DNA of 25,180 nucleotides, taken from a virus. The translations under genes and the position numbers were made by a program. Where the stretch lies: the IMG/VR virus record IMGVR_UViG_3300007722_000106, positions 1-25,180 of that record. The stretch is one strand, 5' to 3'. Shown here piece by piece: positions 14,024 to 21,933 of the stretch (its first letter is position 1; each line of letters opens with the position of its first letter). The notes beneath the pieces are model-generated. The model ran no database searches and had not been told where the DNA came from. It was given only the letters and a program-made list of their open reading frames with translations.

Positions 14024-14792
14024 TACTAAGTTTTATGGAGTTTACAGAGCTATTGTGGCTGACGCAGCTGACCCAGAAAAACTGGGAAGAGTTAGCCTTA
14101 TAGTCCCGCAAGTTTTAGGTCAATCTGTTACTAATTGGGCGTGGCCAATTGGCGGAGCTATTTCACAAAACAAATACCCCTACGGAACTTTTTTAACCAC
14201 TTCCGATCAAAACGTGGGCACTAGCGCTACCAAAGTGACTGGGTGGGCGAAAGAAACTTCAAACAAAATAAACTTAGAAAACAACAAATTCTATGTAGAA
14301 GAAGAGGGAGATTATTTAATTAATTTGTCTGCTGTTGTTAAAAAAGACACTTTAGGATTTAGTAACCTATCTATTTGGCTAAAGAAAAATGGGACAAACG
14401 TACCTAATAGCGCTATGTCCCTTACTTCTCTTGGGCTACACGGCGCTCATACCGTGACTTCGTATGCCCACGTCGCTCCAAATGGCGGAGGAACCGTTAC
14501 TGGAAATCACTCAGATATGACAGTCGTTCATAGCGGAACTGCACCTAGTCAAAATATCAGCTATTCATTTATTTTAAATTTGCTAGCAGAAGAGTACTTA
14601 GAGTTTTTTGCCTTAGCAGACGCCTCGGGATCTTATTTAAATTACTCTGCCGCTGGGTCTGCTGCCGCTACACCAGGTGCGGTTGCTACAATCAGTTTAG
14701 TAGGAAAGTACCTGCCTCAGCCAAACGCGGCTGTGTGGGCAATGTTTGAGGGCGGGGATCCCAATTTCCCTCTTTGGATTGGAGCATCGTAA
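14013..14792 (+). CDS. Baseplate spike, gp5/gpV OB-fold split by an inserted beta-sandwich
   Basis: A 259-residue protein starting at GTG 14013 (AGGAG 7 bases upstream), overlapping the hub. Residues 1-48 (FYGVYRAIVADAADPEKLGRVSLIVPQVLG, then WAWPIGG) and residues ~234-259 (LPQPNAAVWAMFEGGDPNFPLWIGAS) match the two halves of the gp5/gpV OB-fold. Between them, residues ~55-232 form an extra domain with a C1q/TNF-like pattern: GWAKETSNKI, FYVEEEGDYLINLSAVVKKD, LSIWLKKNGTNVPNSA, YSFILNLLAEEYLEFFALADASG. No lysozyme domain and no beta-helix needle repeats are visible. The insert would protrude from the tip complex. Identity of the insert is inferred from pattern. Confidence 0.8.
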   Translation: MSSDTKFYGVYRAIVADAADPEKLGRVSLIVPQVLGQSVTNWAWPIGGAISQNKYPYGTFLTTSDQNVGTSATKVTGWAKETSNKINLENNKFYVEEEGDYLINLSAVVKKDTLGFSNLSIWLKKNGTNVPNSAMSLTSLGLHGAHTVTSYAHVAPNGGGTVTGNHSDMTVVHSGTAPSQNISYSFILNLLAEEYLEFFALADASGSYLNYSAAGSAAATPGAVATISLVGKYLPQPNAAVWAMFEGGDPNFPLWIGAS

Positions 14793-15196
14793 TGAGTTCA
14801 GTAATTTCACTGCCTTTTTCTTTTAGCGTATCTGGTGGGGTTAATACAACAACCCTGCTTTCCAAGACATGGTCTGATCGTGTCATTGGTGTAATTTTTA
14901 CTGAGCCAAGTGAACGGTCTATGCGACCTAACTATGGAAGCCTTGCTAGAGGATGCGTGTTTGAACCAGAAGGTGTGGTTGGTGAGTTTTTAAATAGAGC
15001 TATAACGTCTGCGTTTAACCAATACTTACCCGAACTATCTCTTTTATCTATAAAGGTGACGAAGGAAGAAGCCGAGTTAGGTGACGAAGGTTTTGTTATT
15101 TATGTAGACTATATGTTGCCTAATAAACAAACAGACAGCTTAACAGCAAAAATTGGCACGTTTACACGTGCTGGCGAACTTATTCAGGGAGGTTAA
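14792..15196 (+). CDS. Baseplate wedge protein, gp25/gpW-like
   Basis: A 134-residue protein. I choose ATG 14792, which overlaps the spike stop (TAATG), over the in-frame TTG 18 bases upstream. The core matches GPW_gp25: LLSKTWSDRVIGVIFTEPSERSMRPNYGS, then LARGCVFEP, LNRAITSAFNQYLPELSLLSIKV, and the tail FVIYVDYMLPN. The conserved R-M-R-P-xYG motif is present. In T4 it is the inner wedge joining hub and sheath initiation. Gene order spike, gp25, gp6 is the P2/T4 order. Confidence 0.9.
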   Translation: MSSVISLPFSFSVSGGVNTTTLLSKTWSDRVIGVIFTEPSERSMRPNYGSLARGCVFEPEGVVGEFLNRAITSAFNQYLPELSLLSIKVTKEEAELGDEGFVIYVDYMLPNKQTDSLTAKIGTFTRAGELIQGG

Positions 15197-15198
15197 CG

Positions 15199-16665
15199 AT
15201 GGCTAACTTTATACCGCAAGTTGACTACACCTCTCGTGACTACGCCTCTATTCGTGAAGATCTTATAAATTTAATTCCTCTTTACGCACCTAACTGGACT
15301 AGCCGTGACTCGGCAGACTTTGGCATTATTTTGCTTGAAATGTTCGCTTACATGGGAGACCTTTTAAATTACTATATTGATAGGGCTGCTAATGAGTCGT
15401 TTCTTACTACCGCTAGCCAAAGAGAAAGCGTTTTACGCATTGCCGACATTCTTGGCTATACACCTACCGACAGCGTTCCGGCTACCGCAACTTTAACGTT
15501 TTCTAACCCAACTACAAGTGCAATTGTTGTACCAGCTAAAACACAGGTTGGAAGTACTACGGTTGTAAATGGCGTAAACACTCAAATTATTTTTGAAACA
15601 GACGCAGCAATTACGGTGGCTGCGGCAGTAGGCGCTGCTATTGGTCAAACTAGCGTACTGGCAACAGAAGGCGTGTCCTATATTGACGAAGACGCGGGCG
15701 CTTCAGACGGTACCTCCGATCAACAGTTTATTCTTTTAAACACCTCTGTAATTAGCGACAGCATTAGCGTTACGGTAAACGACACCGTGTATAACGCTGT
15801 TCCTTACATTATTGATGCTGCTGGTATCGACCCTGTTTTTTACAGCAAAACTGATGCAGAAGAAACTACATCTGTTATTTTTGGTGACGGCGTAGGTGGA
15901 CGAATTCCGCCAGCAAACTCTCAAATTCTTGTTAATTACCGAGTAGGTGGTGGAACTATTGGTAACGTAAACGCGAACACTTTAACAAACATTCTTACTA
16001 ACTACACTCCTGGTCTAACGGTTAACAACACAAACTCAGCGGGTGGAGGAGCAGACACTGAATCTACAGACTCTATTCGAGTAAACGCCCCTTCAAGTAT
16101 TAGGTCAGTAAACAGAGCGGTTTCATTACGTGACTATAGTGATCTTGCTGTTCAGGTAGCTGGTGTTGCAAAAGCAATTGCAACCTCTGAGGTTTATACA
16201 AACATTAACTTGTACATTGCGCCGTTTGGAGATCCGGGTGTAGATGGCAATGGAGATTTAACCCCTGTGTTTAACCAGTTAAGCAACAAAATTGGACAGT
16301 TTTTTATTGATAAAACACCGCCAAATGTTAGTTTAACTTTGTTCCCCCCAACTTTTAAAGAAATTAATATAACGGCAACAATTCAAGCCCTTCCTCAGTA
16401 CAAGCAAAGCGTTGTTCAACGAAGTGTTGAAACAACTATTGCTGAAATTTTGGCTTTTGATAACGTTAACTTTGCGGATCGAATTTCGTTGCACTACATC
16501 ATTGGAGCATTATCCAATACTTCTGGAGTTTCATACTCAAATGTAACTCTTTTGGCAAGAGAAGATGCAGCGCAATCAGGTACCGCAGACGCAGTATTTT
16601 TAATAAATGAACTTCCAAAAGCTGGGGTTATAACCATAACCGTCGCTGGTGGAATTGTAGATTAG
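15199..16665 (+). CDS. Baseplate J-like protein (gp6/gpJ)
   Basis: A 488-residue protein with GGAGG upstream. The N-terminus (FIPQVDYTSRDYASIREDLI), WTSRDSADFGIILLEMFAYMGDLLNYYIDRAANESFLTTA and a closing ILGYTP segment are the baseplate_J hallmark. Residues ~270-330 (TVNNTNSAGGGADTESTDSIRVNAPSSIRSVNRAVSLRDYSDL, in parts) match the second J motif (GG.d.Es...i..r...s..t..d...la...gV). The C-terminal domain ends at FLINELPKAG. It forms the baseplate ring that holds the tail fibres. It lies just before a small fibre-like and a gpI-like gene. Confidence 0.95.
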   Translation: MANFIPQVDYTSRDYASIREDLINLIPLYAPNWTSRDSADFGIILLEMFAYMGDLLNYYIDRAANESFLTTASQRESVLRIADILGYTPTDSVPATATLTFSNPTTSAIVVPAKTQVGSTTVVNGVNTQIIFETDAAITVAAAVGAAIGQTSVLATEGVSYIDEDAGASDGTSDQQFILLNTSVISDSISVTVNDTVYNAVPYIIDAAGIDPVFYSKTDAEETTSVIFGDGVGGRIPPANSQILVNYRVGGGTIGNVNANTLTNILTNYTPGLTVNNTNSAGGGADTESTDSIRVNAPSSIRSVNRAVSLRDYSDLAVQVAGVAKAIATSEVYTNINLYIAPFGDPGVDGNGDLTPVFNQLSNKIGQFFIDKTPPNVSLTLFPPTFKEINITATIQALPQYKQSVVQRSVETTIAEILAFDNVNFADRISLHYIIGALSNTSGVSYSNVTLLAREDAAQSGTADAVFLINELPKAGVITITVAGGIVD

Positions 16666-16673
16666 GAGAAAAA

Positions 16674-17150
16674 ATGCCAGCCAGTTATCCGTTAAGTGTT
16701 AGACCTTTTACAACAAAGCAAAACGTGGTAGACATCGTAGATGCTGCCGACCCAAACTCACTTCAAGAAGAAGTAGTCGCAATTGAAACTACCCTTGGCG
16801 TAAACCCTGCCCTTTCAACCACTCCTGTATCGTCTAACAGTTTTGCTAACTCAACTCAATTTACAACTTTGGGACAACGTTTAACAAATATTGAAACTGG
16901 AATTGTTGCTGACACTCACACCCAATACATTAAACGTACTGGAAACGAAGTTATTACAAACGCAACGGCTTCAAACGTAGCCTTTACTGTACGGGGAGCA
17001 ACATCACAGTCTGCTAACCTTCAAAACTGGAGAAACGCAGGTAACACTGTTGTTGCTAGCGTTTCCGCTACGGGAGTTGTTTCAGCGCCAAACGGTTTAG
17101 TGGCAGCAGAAATAGACCAGCTTGCTATTCTTTCTATCTTTGGTCGTTAA
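16674..17150 (+). CDS. Small fibre-like baseplate protein
   Basis: A 158-residue protein with GGAG upstream. The region DPNSLQEEVVAIETTLGVNP (~residues 27-46) is a conserved segment of phage baseplate/fibre proteins in this position. The C-terminal half contains the fibre-type THTQYIKRTGNEVI and a Ser/Asn/Thr-rich beta repeat (NATASNVAFTVRGATSQSANL, in parts) ending AEIDQLAILSIFGR. It may trimerise and bridge the gp6-type ring to an outer fibre. I recognise a pattern, not a family; position between J and I supports a baseplate/fibre role. Confidence 0.6.
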   Translation: MPASYPLSVRPFTTKQNVVDIVDAADPNSLQEEVVAIETTLGVNPALSTTPVSSNSFANSTQFTTLGQRLTNIETGIVADTHTQYIKRTGNEVITNATASNVAFTVRGATSQSANLQNWRNAGNTVVASVSATGVVSAPNGLVAAEIDQLAILSIFGR

Positions 17151-17153
17151 TAA

Positions 17154-19424
17154 ATGGCACGGTACGGGCTTGATTATTACGGTGTAGCCGCTTACGGATC
17201 TGGAATTAGCGCCGCGATTCAGTTTAACGCGTCCCCATTTTTAGCAAAGTCTGTTGGTTATCAACGTATTCAATTAACTTGGACCCCTCCAACGGGTGAC
17301 TGGTCTCGTATTAGAGTAGTTCGTAATACTTATGGATTTCCTCTTTCTGTAGATGATGGAACCGTTATCTCTGACGAACCTAAAAACTTTTCAACAGGTT
17401 TGTTTATTGATGACGGAGAAATCCCAAACGGTATCGGCCTTAAAGAAGCAAGCGGTTACCACTACGGGCTGTTTCTTCTTAGCACCCAAACTGGGGCATG
17501 GATTAATGCTGGAAATGCAGTAGGAATCTCTACTAAAAACTTTAATTCTTTTACAAGAATGTATGACGCTATTCCTGCGGTGTATAAAAGCACTAATTTA
17601 ATTACAGTAACTGATAACGATAATAACTCTGATCTTGAAAACTTTTTAAAGATATTTGCTGTGGGGTACGACGAGTACAAAACTAGCGCAAATCTTCTTT
17701 TAAACACCTACGACACATCCGTTGCTTACGCTCCTATTATTCCAGTAATGATGCAACAGTTTGGAATTGCTTACGAACCAGAGCTTGGTCTACAACAGTC
17801 TAGAATTTTGTTAAGAAACGCCGTCCTTATTAACAAGTCAAAAGGAAGCCTTGACGGAGTAAAAAACTTTATTAAAGCGTTTTCTGGGTATGACGAAAAA
17901 ACTATATTGGGTAAGAATTTAATGCTTAACTACAACGATTCTTCTTTTGAAGAATCAATTGGTAACTGGGAAAGTGTATACAGAGCAACATTATCAGTAG
18001 CACTTCCTGCTGAACTTGTAGCGTACTCTGAGCCTAATGCTCTTGCTCTGTTTCCAAACAAAATTACAGGAAGTTTAAAAGTAGTTGCTGAGTTAATATC
18101 TACTCCCCCTAGTCAGTACATTGGCGCAGACATTGAGTTTGCGTGCGGGCTAAGTGCACCAAAAACAAAAGGCATACCAGTAAAAGAAGGTTTTTCTTAT
18201 ACATTTTCTATTTTTACTCAAGCAAGTACCACTGCTAGAAATGTTGTTGTAGATATACGTTGGTTTGATCGTAACGCAGAAGAAATATCTAGAGCGGGTG
18301 AATCGGAAGAAACAAACGTAGTTTCTTCTTGGGCAACCCGTATCTCTACAACTAATGTAGCACCAGTAAACGCGTATTTTGCAATTCCGTATGTTCGTAT
18401 TGAAGGAGTTACTGAAGGTGAAGTTCATTATTTTGACGCTGCGCAACTTGAACAAAGTTCTGAAGGACCTACTACCTTTGAAGAAGCCAGAACTATTAAA
18501 ATTACCTTGAAAGCCAGCCGAGTTAACGAGTTTAAAAATTCAAGTTTTGAACTTAATACTAATTTTTGGACTATTGAAAACGCTACAATGACTAGAGATT
18601 TATTAATTAAAGACGAGTCAAACAACAGCGATGTCTCTCTAAGACTTGAGGCCACAGCAAACGATCAAGTAATTTTGTCTTATACAGACTTTGCTGATGT
18701 TCTTCCGGGATTTTGGTACAGTTTTACTGGGTACCTAAGAACCGCTTTTATTGGAGCAAGAGAAGAAGATTATTTGGGCGGATGGGGCGTAGATTGGTAT
18801 GACGCTAACCAAACTTTTATTAGCAATAGTGAATCTTTACCTCAAAACTTAACTGAGTTTTATGAAGTAATTGAGTACTCTAGAACTAATGGAATTTTAA
18901 CAGTTTTCACCGTTGACACAACAAGCCTTGTTCAAGGTCAAGATGTGCGTCTTCTTGGTTTTCCTGAAATAAATTTAGACGGAGACTATGAAGTCTTAAA
19001 CGCCTCTGGCAGATTTTTTCAAATCTCTTCTATTGGAGAAAATATTAATTTAATTGAAGCGCCGTCTGATACTTTTGTTCAAGATTTACAATTAAATTTT
19101 ACTCGTAATTCTTTTTCAACTTTATCTCCGTTGAACGCATCCTACGGAAAACCATACTTTTTTTGGGCAAACGCTTTATCTGGAGAAACGCTTCACATAG
19201 ACTCCGCAATGTTTGAACGGGCTACAATCGCTAAACCTTATTTTGACGGAAGTACTGGGTTTAGCTCAATTGCCGACTTAATCTGGGAAGGCGGGGTTCA
19301 CGAAAGCCGATCTCATTACTACAAAAACCGCGTAGCCACTCAAATACGTTTAATTGAGCAACTTCCTAACTATTTAACTAACGGAACTACCTTTGAAGTG
19401 GACCTTGCCCAGCCCGGTTTGTAG
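17154..19424 (+). CDS. gpI-like baseplate/tail protein with FN3-like and carbohydrate-binding-like modules
   Basis: A 756-residue protein. Residues ~20-125 are an FN3-like domain (RIQLTWTPPTGDWSRIRVVRNTYGFP, then YHYGLFLLST). Residues ~130-260 are the tail-protein-I core: NSFTRMYDAIPAVYKS, LENFLKIFAVGYDEYKTSANLLLN, MMQQFGIAYEPE, and a helix GVKNFIKAFSGYD. Two modules then follow with CBM4/9-type openings, NLMLNYNDSSFEESIGNWE at ~262 and FKNSSFELNTNFWTIENATM at ~455, each followed by a beta-sandwich. The C-terminus closes with RLIEQLPNYLTNGTTFEVDL. The core joins wedge to fibre; the sandwiches could touch host glycans. Much larger than P2 gpI (~176 aa). Confidence 0.75.
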   Translation: MARYGLDYYGVAAYGSGISAAIQFNASPFLAKSVGYQRIQLTWTPPTGDWSRIRVVRNTYGFPLSVDDGTVISDEPKNFSTGLFIDDGEIPNGIGLKEASGYHYGLFLLSTQTGAWINAGNAVGISTKNFNSFTRMYDAIPAVYKSTNLITVTDNDNNSDLENFLKIFAVGYDEYKTSANLLLNTYDTSVAYAPIIPVMMQQFGIAYEPELGLQQSRILLRNAVLINKSKGSLDGVKNFIKAFSGYDEKTILGKNLMLNYNDSSFEESIGNWESVYRATLSVALPAELVAYSEPNALALFPNKITGSLKVVAELISTPPSQYIGADIEFACGLSAPKTKGIPVKEGFSYTFSIFTQASTTARNVVVDIRWFDRNAEEISRAGESEETNVVSSWATRISTTNVAPVNAYFAIPYVRIEGVTEGEVHYFDAAQLEQSSEGPTTFEEARTIKITLKASRVNEFKNSSFELNTNFWTIENATMTRDLLIKDESNNSDVSLRLEATANDQVILSYTDFADVLPGFWYSFTGYLRTAFIGAREEDYLGGWGVDWYDANQTFISNSESLPQNLTEFYEVIEYSRTNGILTVFTVDTTSLVQGQDVRLLGFPEINLDGDYEVLNASGRFFQISSIGENINLIEAPSDTFVQDLQLNFTRNSFSTLSPLNASYGKPYFFWANALSGETLHIDSAMFERATIAKPYFDGSTGFSSIADLIWEGGVHESRSHYYKNRVATQIRLIEQLPNYLTNGTTFEVDLAQPGL

Positions 19425-19448
19425 CTAAACTAAAAACCTGTGTAGTAT
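19419..19448 (+). promoter_or_regulatory. Candidate promoter for the replication operon
   Basis: TTGTAG (19419-19424) and TAGTAT (19443-19448), spaced by 18 bases, lie between the last tail gene and the first replication gene. The -10 matches sigma70 in five of six positions, the -35 in four. The spot is a functional boundary with a 45-base gap in a genome that otherwise overlaps. No terminator hairpin precedes it. Weak on its own, plausible by position. Confidence 0.35.
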
Positions 19449-19469
19449 CCCCTTCCTAGGAGGATTCAC

Positions 19470-20024
19470 ATGGGATCAAAAATTGTAGTTGTAGCAGGTA
19501 ACGGGGAAACTACCCGAGTTAACGTTGAGGCTTTGCTTGAAGATTACTATCGAGGTAAAGGTAAAGACGTTGTTTTAGTTTTGCCTTTTAACGATAGACC
19601 AAGCCAAGGTCAGGTATGGGCGCATCAAGTCTCAAGCGAGTTGGGTATACCAACAACGGTAATTTGCCCAGAAAACTCTGTTGTTATGAGCATTGGAAAC
19701 TCAAGCGTTCATAACTCGGCAAACCCAATACAAGAAGTCGTAGAGATGGCTAGCGGGGAAGACTCCGTGGCTCTTCTGCTTTGGAATGACACAGATTCAT
19801 TTACGGCTTCTTTAGCAGCGGCATTTAAAGAGGCTTCTGTGCCTTGCTACGACCTTTGCGTAGGGTTGGTTGAGGTATCGGCAGGAAAACCGTTTGTAGA
19901 GCCTGAGAAGGTTGTTACGGAAAAAATCCCACAGGTTGAGACAGTTTTACGCACCCCAGATTTAGAGAAAGCAATTACTCAAGCGGTGCTTAAAGTCCTT
20001 AAAGATTTTGGGATTGCTATATGA
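19470..20024 (+). CDS. Rossmann-type protein resembling the SLOG superfamily
   Basis: A 184-residue protein with a strong AGGAGG. Alternating strands and helices are seen: KIVVVAGNGETTR at 4-16, KDVVLVLPFNDRPSQG at 32-47, GIPTTVICPEN at 59-69, then VALLLWNDTDSFTASLAAAFKEASVPCYDL at 100-129. The pattern of a Gly-rich first loop plus a fourth strand ending in W-x-D followed by a helix and a Pro-Cys/Val strand is like SLOG/LOG/DprA nucleotide-binding proteins. C-terminal ~30 residues form a helix. No catalytic set is obvious. It opens the replication operon and couples by ATGA overlap to the next gene. Function unknown; a nucleotide-related ligand role is inference. Confidence 0.5.
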   Translation: MGSKIVVVAGNGETTRVNVEALLEDYYRGKGKDVVLVLPFNDRPSQGQVWAHQVSSELGIPTTVICPENSVVMSIGNSSVHNSANPIQEVVEMASGEDSVALLLWNDTDSFTASLAAAFKEASVPCYDLCVGLVEVSAGKPFVEPEKVVTEKIPQVETVLRTPDLEKAITQAVLKVLKDFGIAI

Positions 20025-20944
20025 CAGGGGGGTTGTCCGCCAAGGCTTACGGTCTGCTCATGGGAATCATTCAGCATAATTTAAATATCTCTGCTGATAA
20101 TTTAAGCCTTTACTTTAAAGAGGGTCGCAGATCAATTTTAAGCGGGCTAAAGGAACTTAGGGAGAACGAGTACATTGAGACTAAGAAGCAAAGGATTGGC
20201 AATCGTGTCATGACTTTGTCGATAGTTACAACAAAAGCAGAGGCTCTTTTCTTTGGCGTGAATTCACAAAGTGTGAGGTCACAAAACAGCACTACAGTTA
20301 CCAGTAATGAGCATATAAGCAGAATTACTAATTCTACTGTTATAAGTAAAAATCCTTCCTTGACAAAATCAAGGGAAGATTACAACGTAATGAATATCGA
20401 GGTGGGTGAAATGGCATGGGGCGGAATCTTTGAATCACAGTCAGGTCCTGACGATGAACTGACCAACGAACTTAAAAAAGCCAAAGACCAGCGCAAGGTT
20501 GACAACAAGGCTGCTTCGGATGATCGAAAACAAAAGTTTAAAGAAGCTAAGGCTGCTTTGAACTACGGAAGAAAAGTGGGTCGAGAAGGAGAGCCGTTAG
20601 CCGAGTGGAGCGTGCGAGATGTTTGTTTTGAGTTTGCCAGCCGAATATCAGATCAGTTTCATATTGCGCCGTGGGAAGTTACTCAGAGCAAGTTCTCTGG
20701 CGCGTTAGCTGGTGCTCGAACTAGGCTTTCTACAAATGGCGAACTTGAAGTTAAGGCTATGGAGATATTTTTTTCTCAGATAAACATAAAAGAATATAAA
20801 GATGCTGAAATTCTTTGGAGGTTGTATGTTAGCCGTTTACCGGGTCTACTGGGTCAAGCCAGAATGACAATGCCAAACGTTCAAGCAAAAGAAACTGCAA
20901 AGAAGTCAAGAGAAAAAGCACGACGTGAATTAAGGGGAGAATAA
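20021..20944 (+). CDS. Winged-helix protein, putative replication initiator
   Basis: A 307-residue protein with ATG overlapping the upstream TGA. Residues ~5-70 form a winged helix: AYGLLMGIIQHNLNISADNLSLYF, GRRSILSGLKELRENEYIE (recognition helix region), then a wing IGNRVMTLSIV. Residues ~80-120 are a Ser/Thr/Asn-rich linker over a dense dyad cluster in the DNA. Residues ~145-180 are charged and coiled, and ~195-285 form a helical domain (WSVRDVCFEFASRI, WEVTQSKFSGALAGAR, EILWRLYVSRLPGLL). It lies directly before a DnaC-like loader, helicase and primase, the order of lambda O/P-like modules. Initiator role is inferred; a transcriptional regulator is the alternative. Confidence 0.55.
   Translation: MTGGLSAKAYGLLMGIIQHNLNISADNLSLYFKEGRRSILSGLKELRENEYIETKKQRIGNRVMTLSIVTTKAEALFFGVNSQSVRSQNSTTVTSNEHISRITNSTVISKNPSLTKSREDYNVMNIEVGEMAWGGIFESQSGPDDELTNELKKAKDQRKVDNKAASDDRKQKFKEAKAALNYGRKVGREGEPLAEWSVRDVCFEFASRISDQFHIAPWEVTQSKFSGALAGARTRLSTNGELEVKAMEIFFSQINIKEYKDAEILWRLYVSRLPGLLGQARMTMPNVQAKETAKKSREKARRELRGE
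20258..20377. other. Dyad cluster, candidate origin of replication inside the initiator gene
   Basis: Three separate symmetries fall within 120 bases. GTGAATTCAC (20258-20267) is a perfect palindrome; a near copy GTGAGGTCAC (20273-20282) starts 15 bases on, so GTGA/TCAC half-sites occur four times in 25 bases, and TCACA-AAG-TGTGA bridges them. AGAATTA-C-TAATTCT (20321-20335) is a perfect 7+7 dyad. CCTTGA-CAAAA-TCAAGG (20358-20374) is a perfect 6+6 hairpin. They lie in the low-complexity linker of the putative initiator gene, like lambda ori inside O. Function is inference; the repeats are direct. Confidence 0.45.
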
Positions 20945-21624
20945 TGTTTAATCCGGATCAGTTAAAGTTACGACGTAAAACTTGGATCAAAGCTGCAGGT
21001 TTGCCAAAGCATTTGCAGGGCTGGGAATTTAGTGACTTTACCGCCGTACCCGCAGATGTTATTGAAGACATCCAAGGATGGTTAAGCAAAGTTAAAGACA
21101 ATAAAATAATTGATGCTATTGGCGAACGCTCTTGCGGTAAGGGTATGGCTTTTTACGGGTCACCCGGTCATGGTAAGACAACAATTGCGTCAGCAATTAT
21201 TCAAGAAGCACTTAGAACTTTTTCTTTAGACGTGTTCCCACTTAACGACGTTCGCCCTTGTTACTTTATAACTTACGCAGGTCTTTTAGATTTAAAGGGC
21301 GAAATGATGGACGACTCAGTTGAAGAGTCCAGAGAGATTCTTTATGACGGAATTATGGGCGCTTGTTCTGACGAGCACCGAAACGTTAAGATCCTTGTAA
21401 TTGATGACGTAGGGCGAGAGCACAACAACGCCTCGGCTTGGAACAAAAGCATGCTTCACCACGTGCTTAGGACTAGGTTTAATAACGGGCTTCCGACTAT
21501 TGTAACTTCCAATATTTTGCAGGGTAACTGGGCCGAATGGTACGGTGAGGCAACGGGCAGTTTTACCCATGAGGCTTTTTACAATATTGACCTAGAATCT
21601 ACGGAAGGGGACTTACGACAATGA
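20944..21624 (+). CDS. DnaC-like helicase loader, AAA+ ATPase
   Basis: A 226-residue protein, TAATG-coupled to the upstream gene. It holds a Walker A GSPGHGKTT with Lys78, Walker B LVIDDVG with Asp154-Asp155, and a sensor-1 PTIVTSN at ~180-186. The N-terminal ~65 residues (LPKHLQGWEFSDF) match the pre-ATPase linker of DnaC/IstB-type loaders (f..fd....). The size fits the family. It lies before the DnaB-like helicase in the same operon, so loading of that helicase is its likely role. A transposition IstB is unlikely as no transposase is present. It ends in ATGA overlap with the SWIM gene. Confidence 0.9.
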   Translation: MFNPDQLKLRRKTWIKAAGLPKHLQGWEFSDFTAVPADVIEDIQGWLSKVKDNKIIDAIGERSCGKGMAFYGSPGHGKTTIASAIIQEALRTFSLDVFPLNDVRPCYFITYAGLLDLKGEMMDDSVEESREILYDGIMGACSDEHRNVKILVIDDVGREHNNASAWNKSMLHHVLRTRFNNGLPTIVTSNILQGNWAEWYGEATGSFTHEAFYNIDLESTEGDLRQ

Positions 21625-21932
21625 CGGAGTCATCAGTGAAGCAGAACAGATTGATACAGGTTTTTCTTAGCCCAACGGCTACACCTGGCCCAAGCATTTT
21701 TGAAGTTAGTTCCGACGCAGAAAGTAAGTTGTACTGCACTTGCTCAGGGTACAAAGGTAGAACCACTTGCAAGCACACTCGTTTTGTAAAAGCGCGTATT
21801 GATTCTAATCAAGGAACTTACCCTCTTGAGATATCAAAGGCTGCAACCGAAGAAGATGCTGAAATAGCAAAGTCTTCTTTAGAAGCCTTTAGACATTTTG
21901 TAATTAGGTTTGCAAAGATCGAAGTTTTTTAA
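21621..21932 (+). CDS. SWIM zinc-finger protein (103 aa)
   Basis: The ATG overlaps the loader stop. The motif C39-T-C41-x8-C50-K-H52 is the SWIM pattern CxCx(n)CxH, followed by a short helix. The N-terminal part before it (RLIQVFLSPT, FEVSSDAESKLY) forms strands as in other SWIM proteins. SWIM domains are found in Shu2/Swi2-type DNA repair proteins, transposases and bacterial ATPases. Here a nucleic-acid or protein-binding role in replication is inferred from its place between loader and helicase. It is a stand-alone small protein without an ATPase domain. Confidence 0.78.
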   Translation: MTESSVKQNRLIQVFLSPTATPGPSIFEVSSDAESKLYCTCSGYKGRTTCKHTRFVKARIDSNQGTYPLEISKAATEEDAEIAKSSLEAFRHFVIRFAKIEVF

Positions 21933-21933
21933 A

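Noticed and set aside
14774-14791. Longer start for the gp25-like gene at TTG 14774
   Set aside because: ATG 14792 overlaps the upstream stop and leaves a normal-length gp25 N-terminus.
21910-21933. TTG start for the 136-residue gene
   Set aside because: It lies inside the SWIM gene; ATG 21934 just after the stop fits better.
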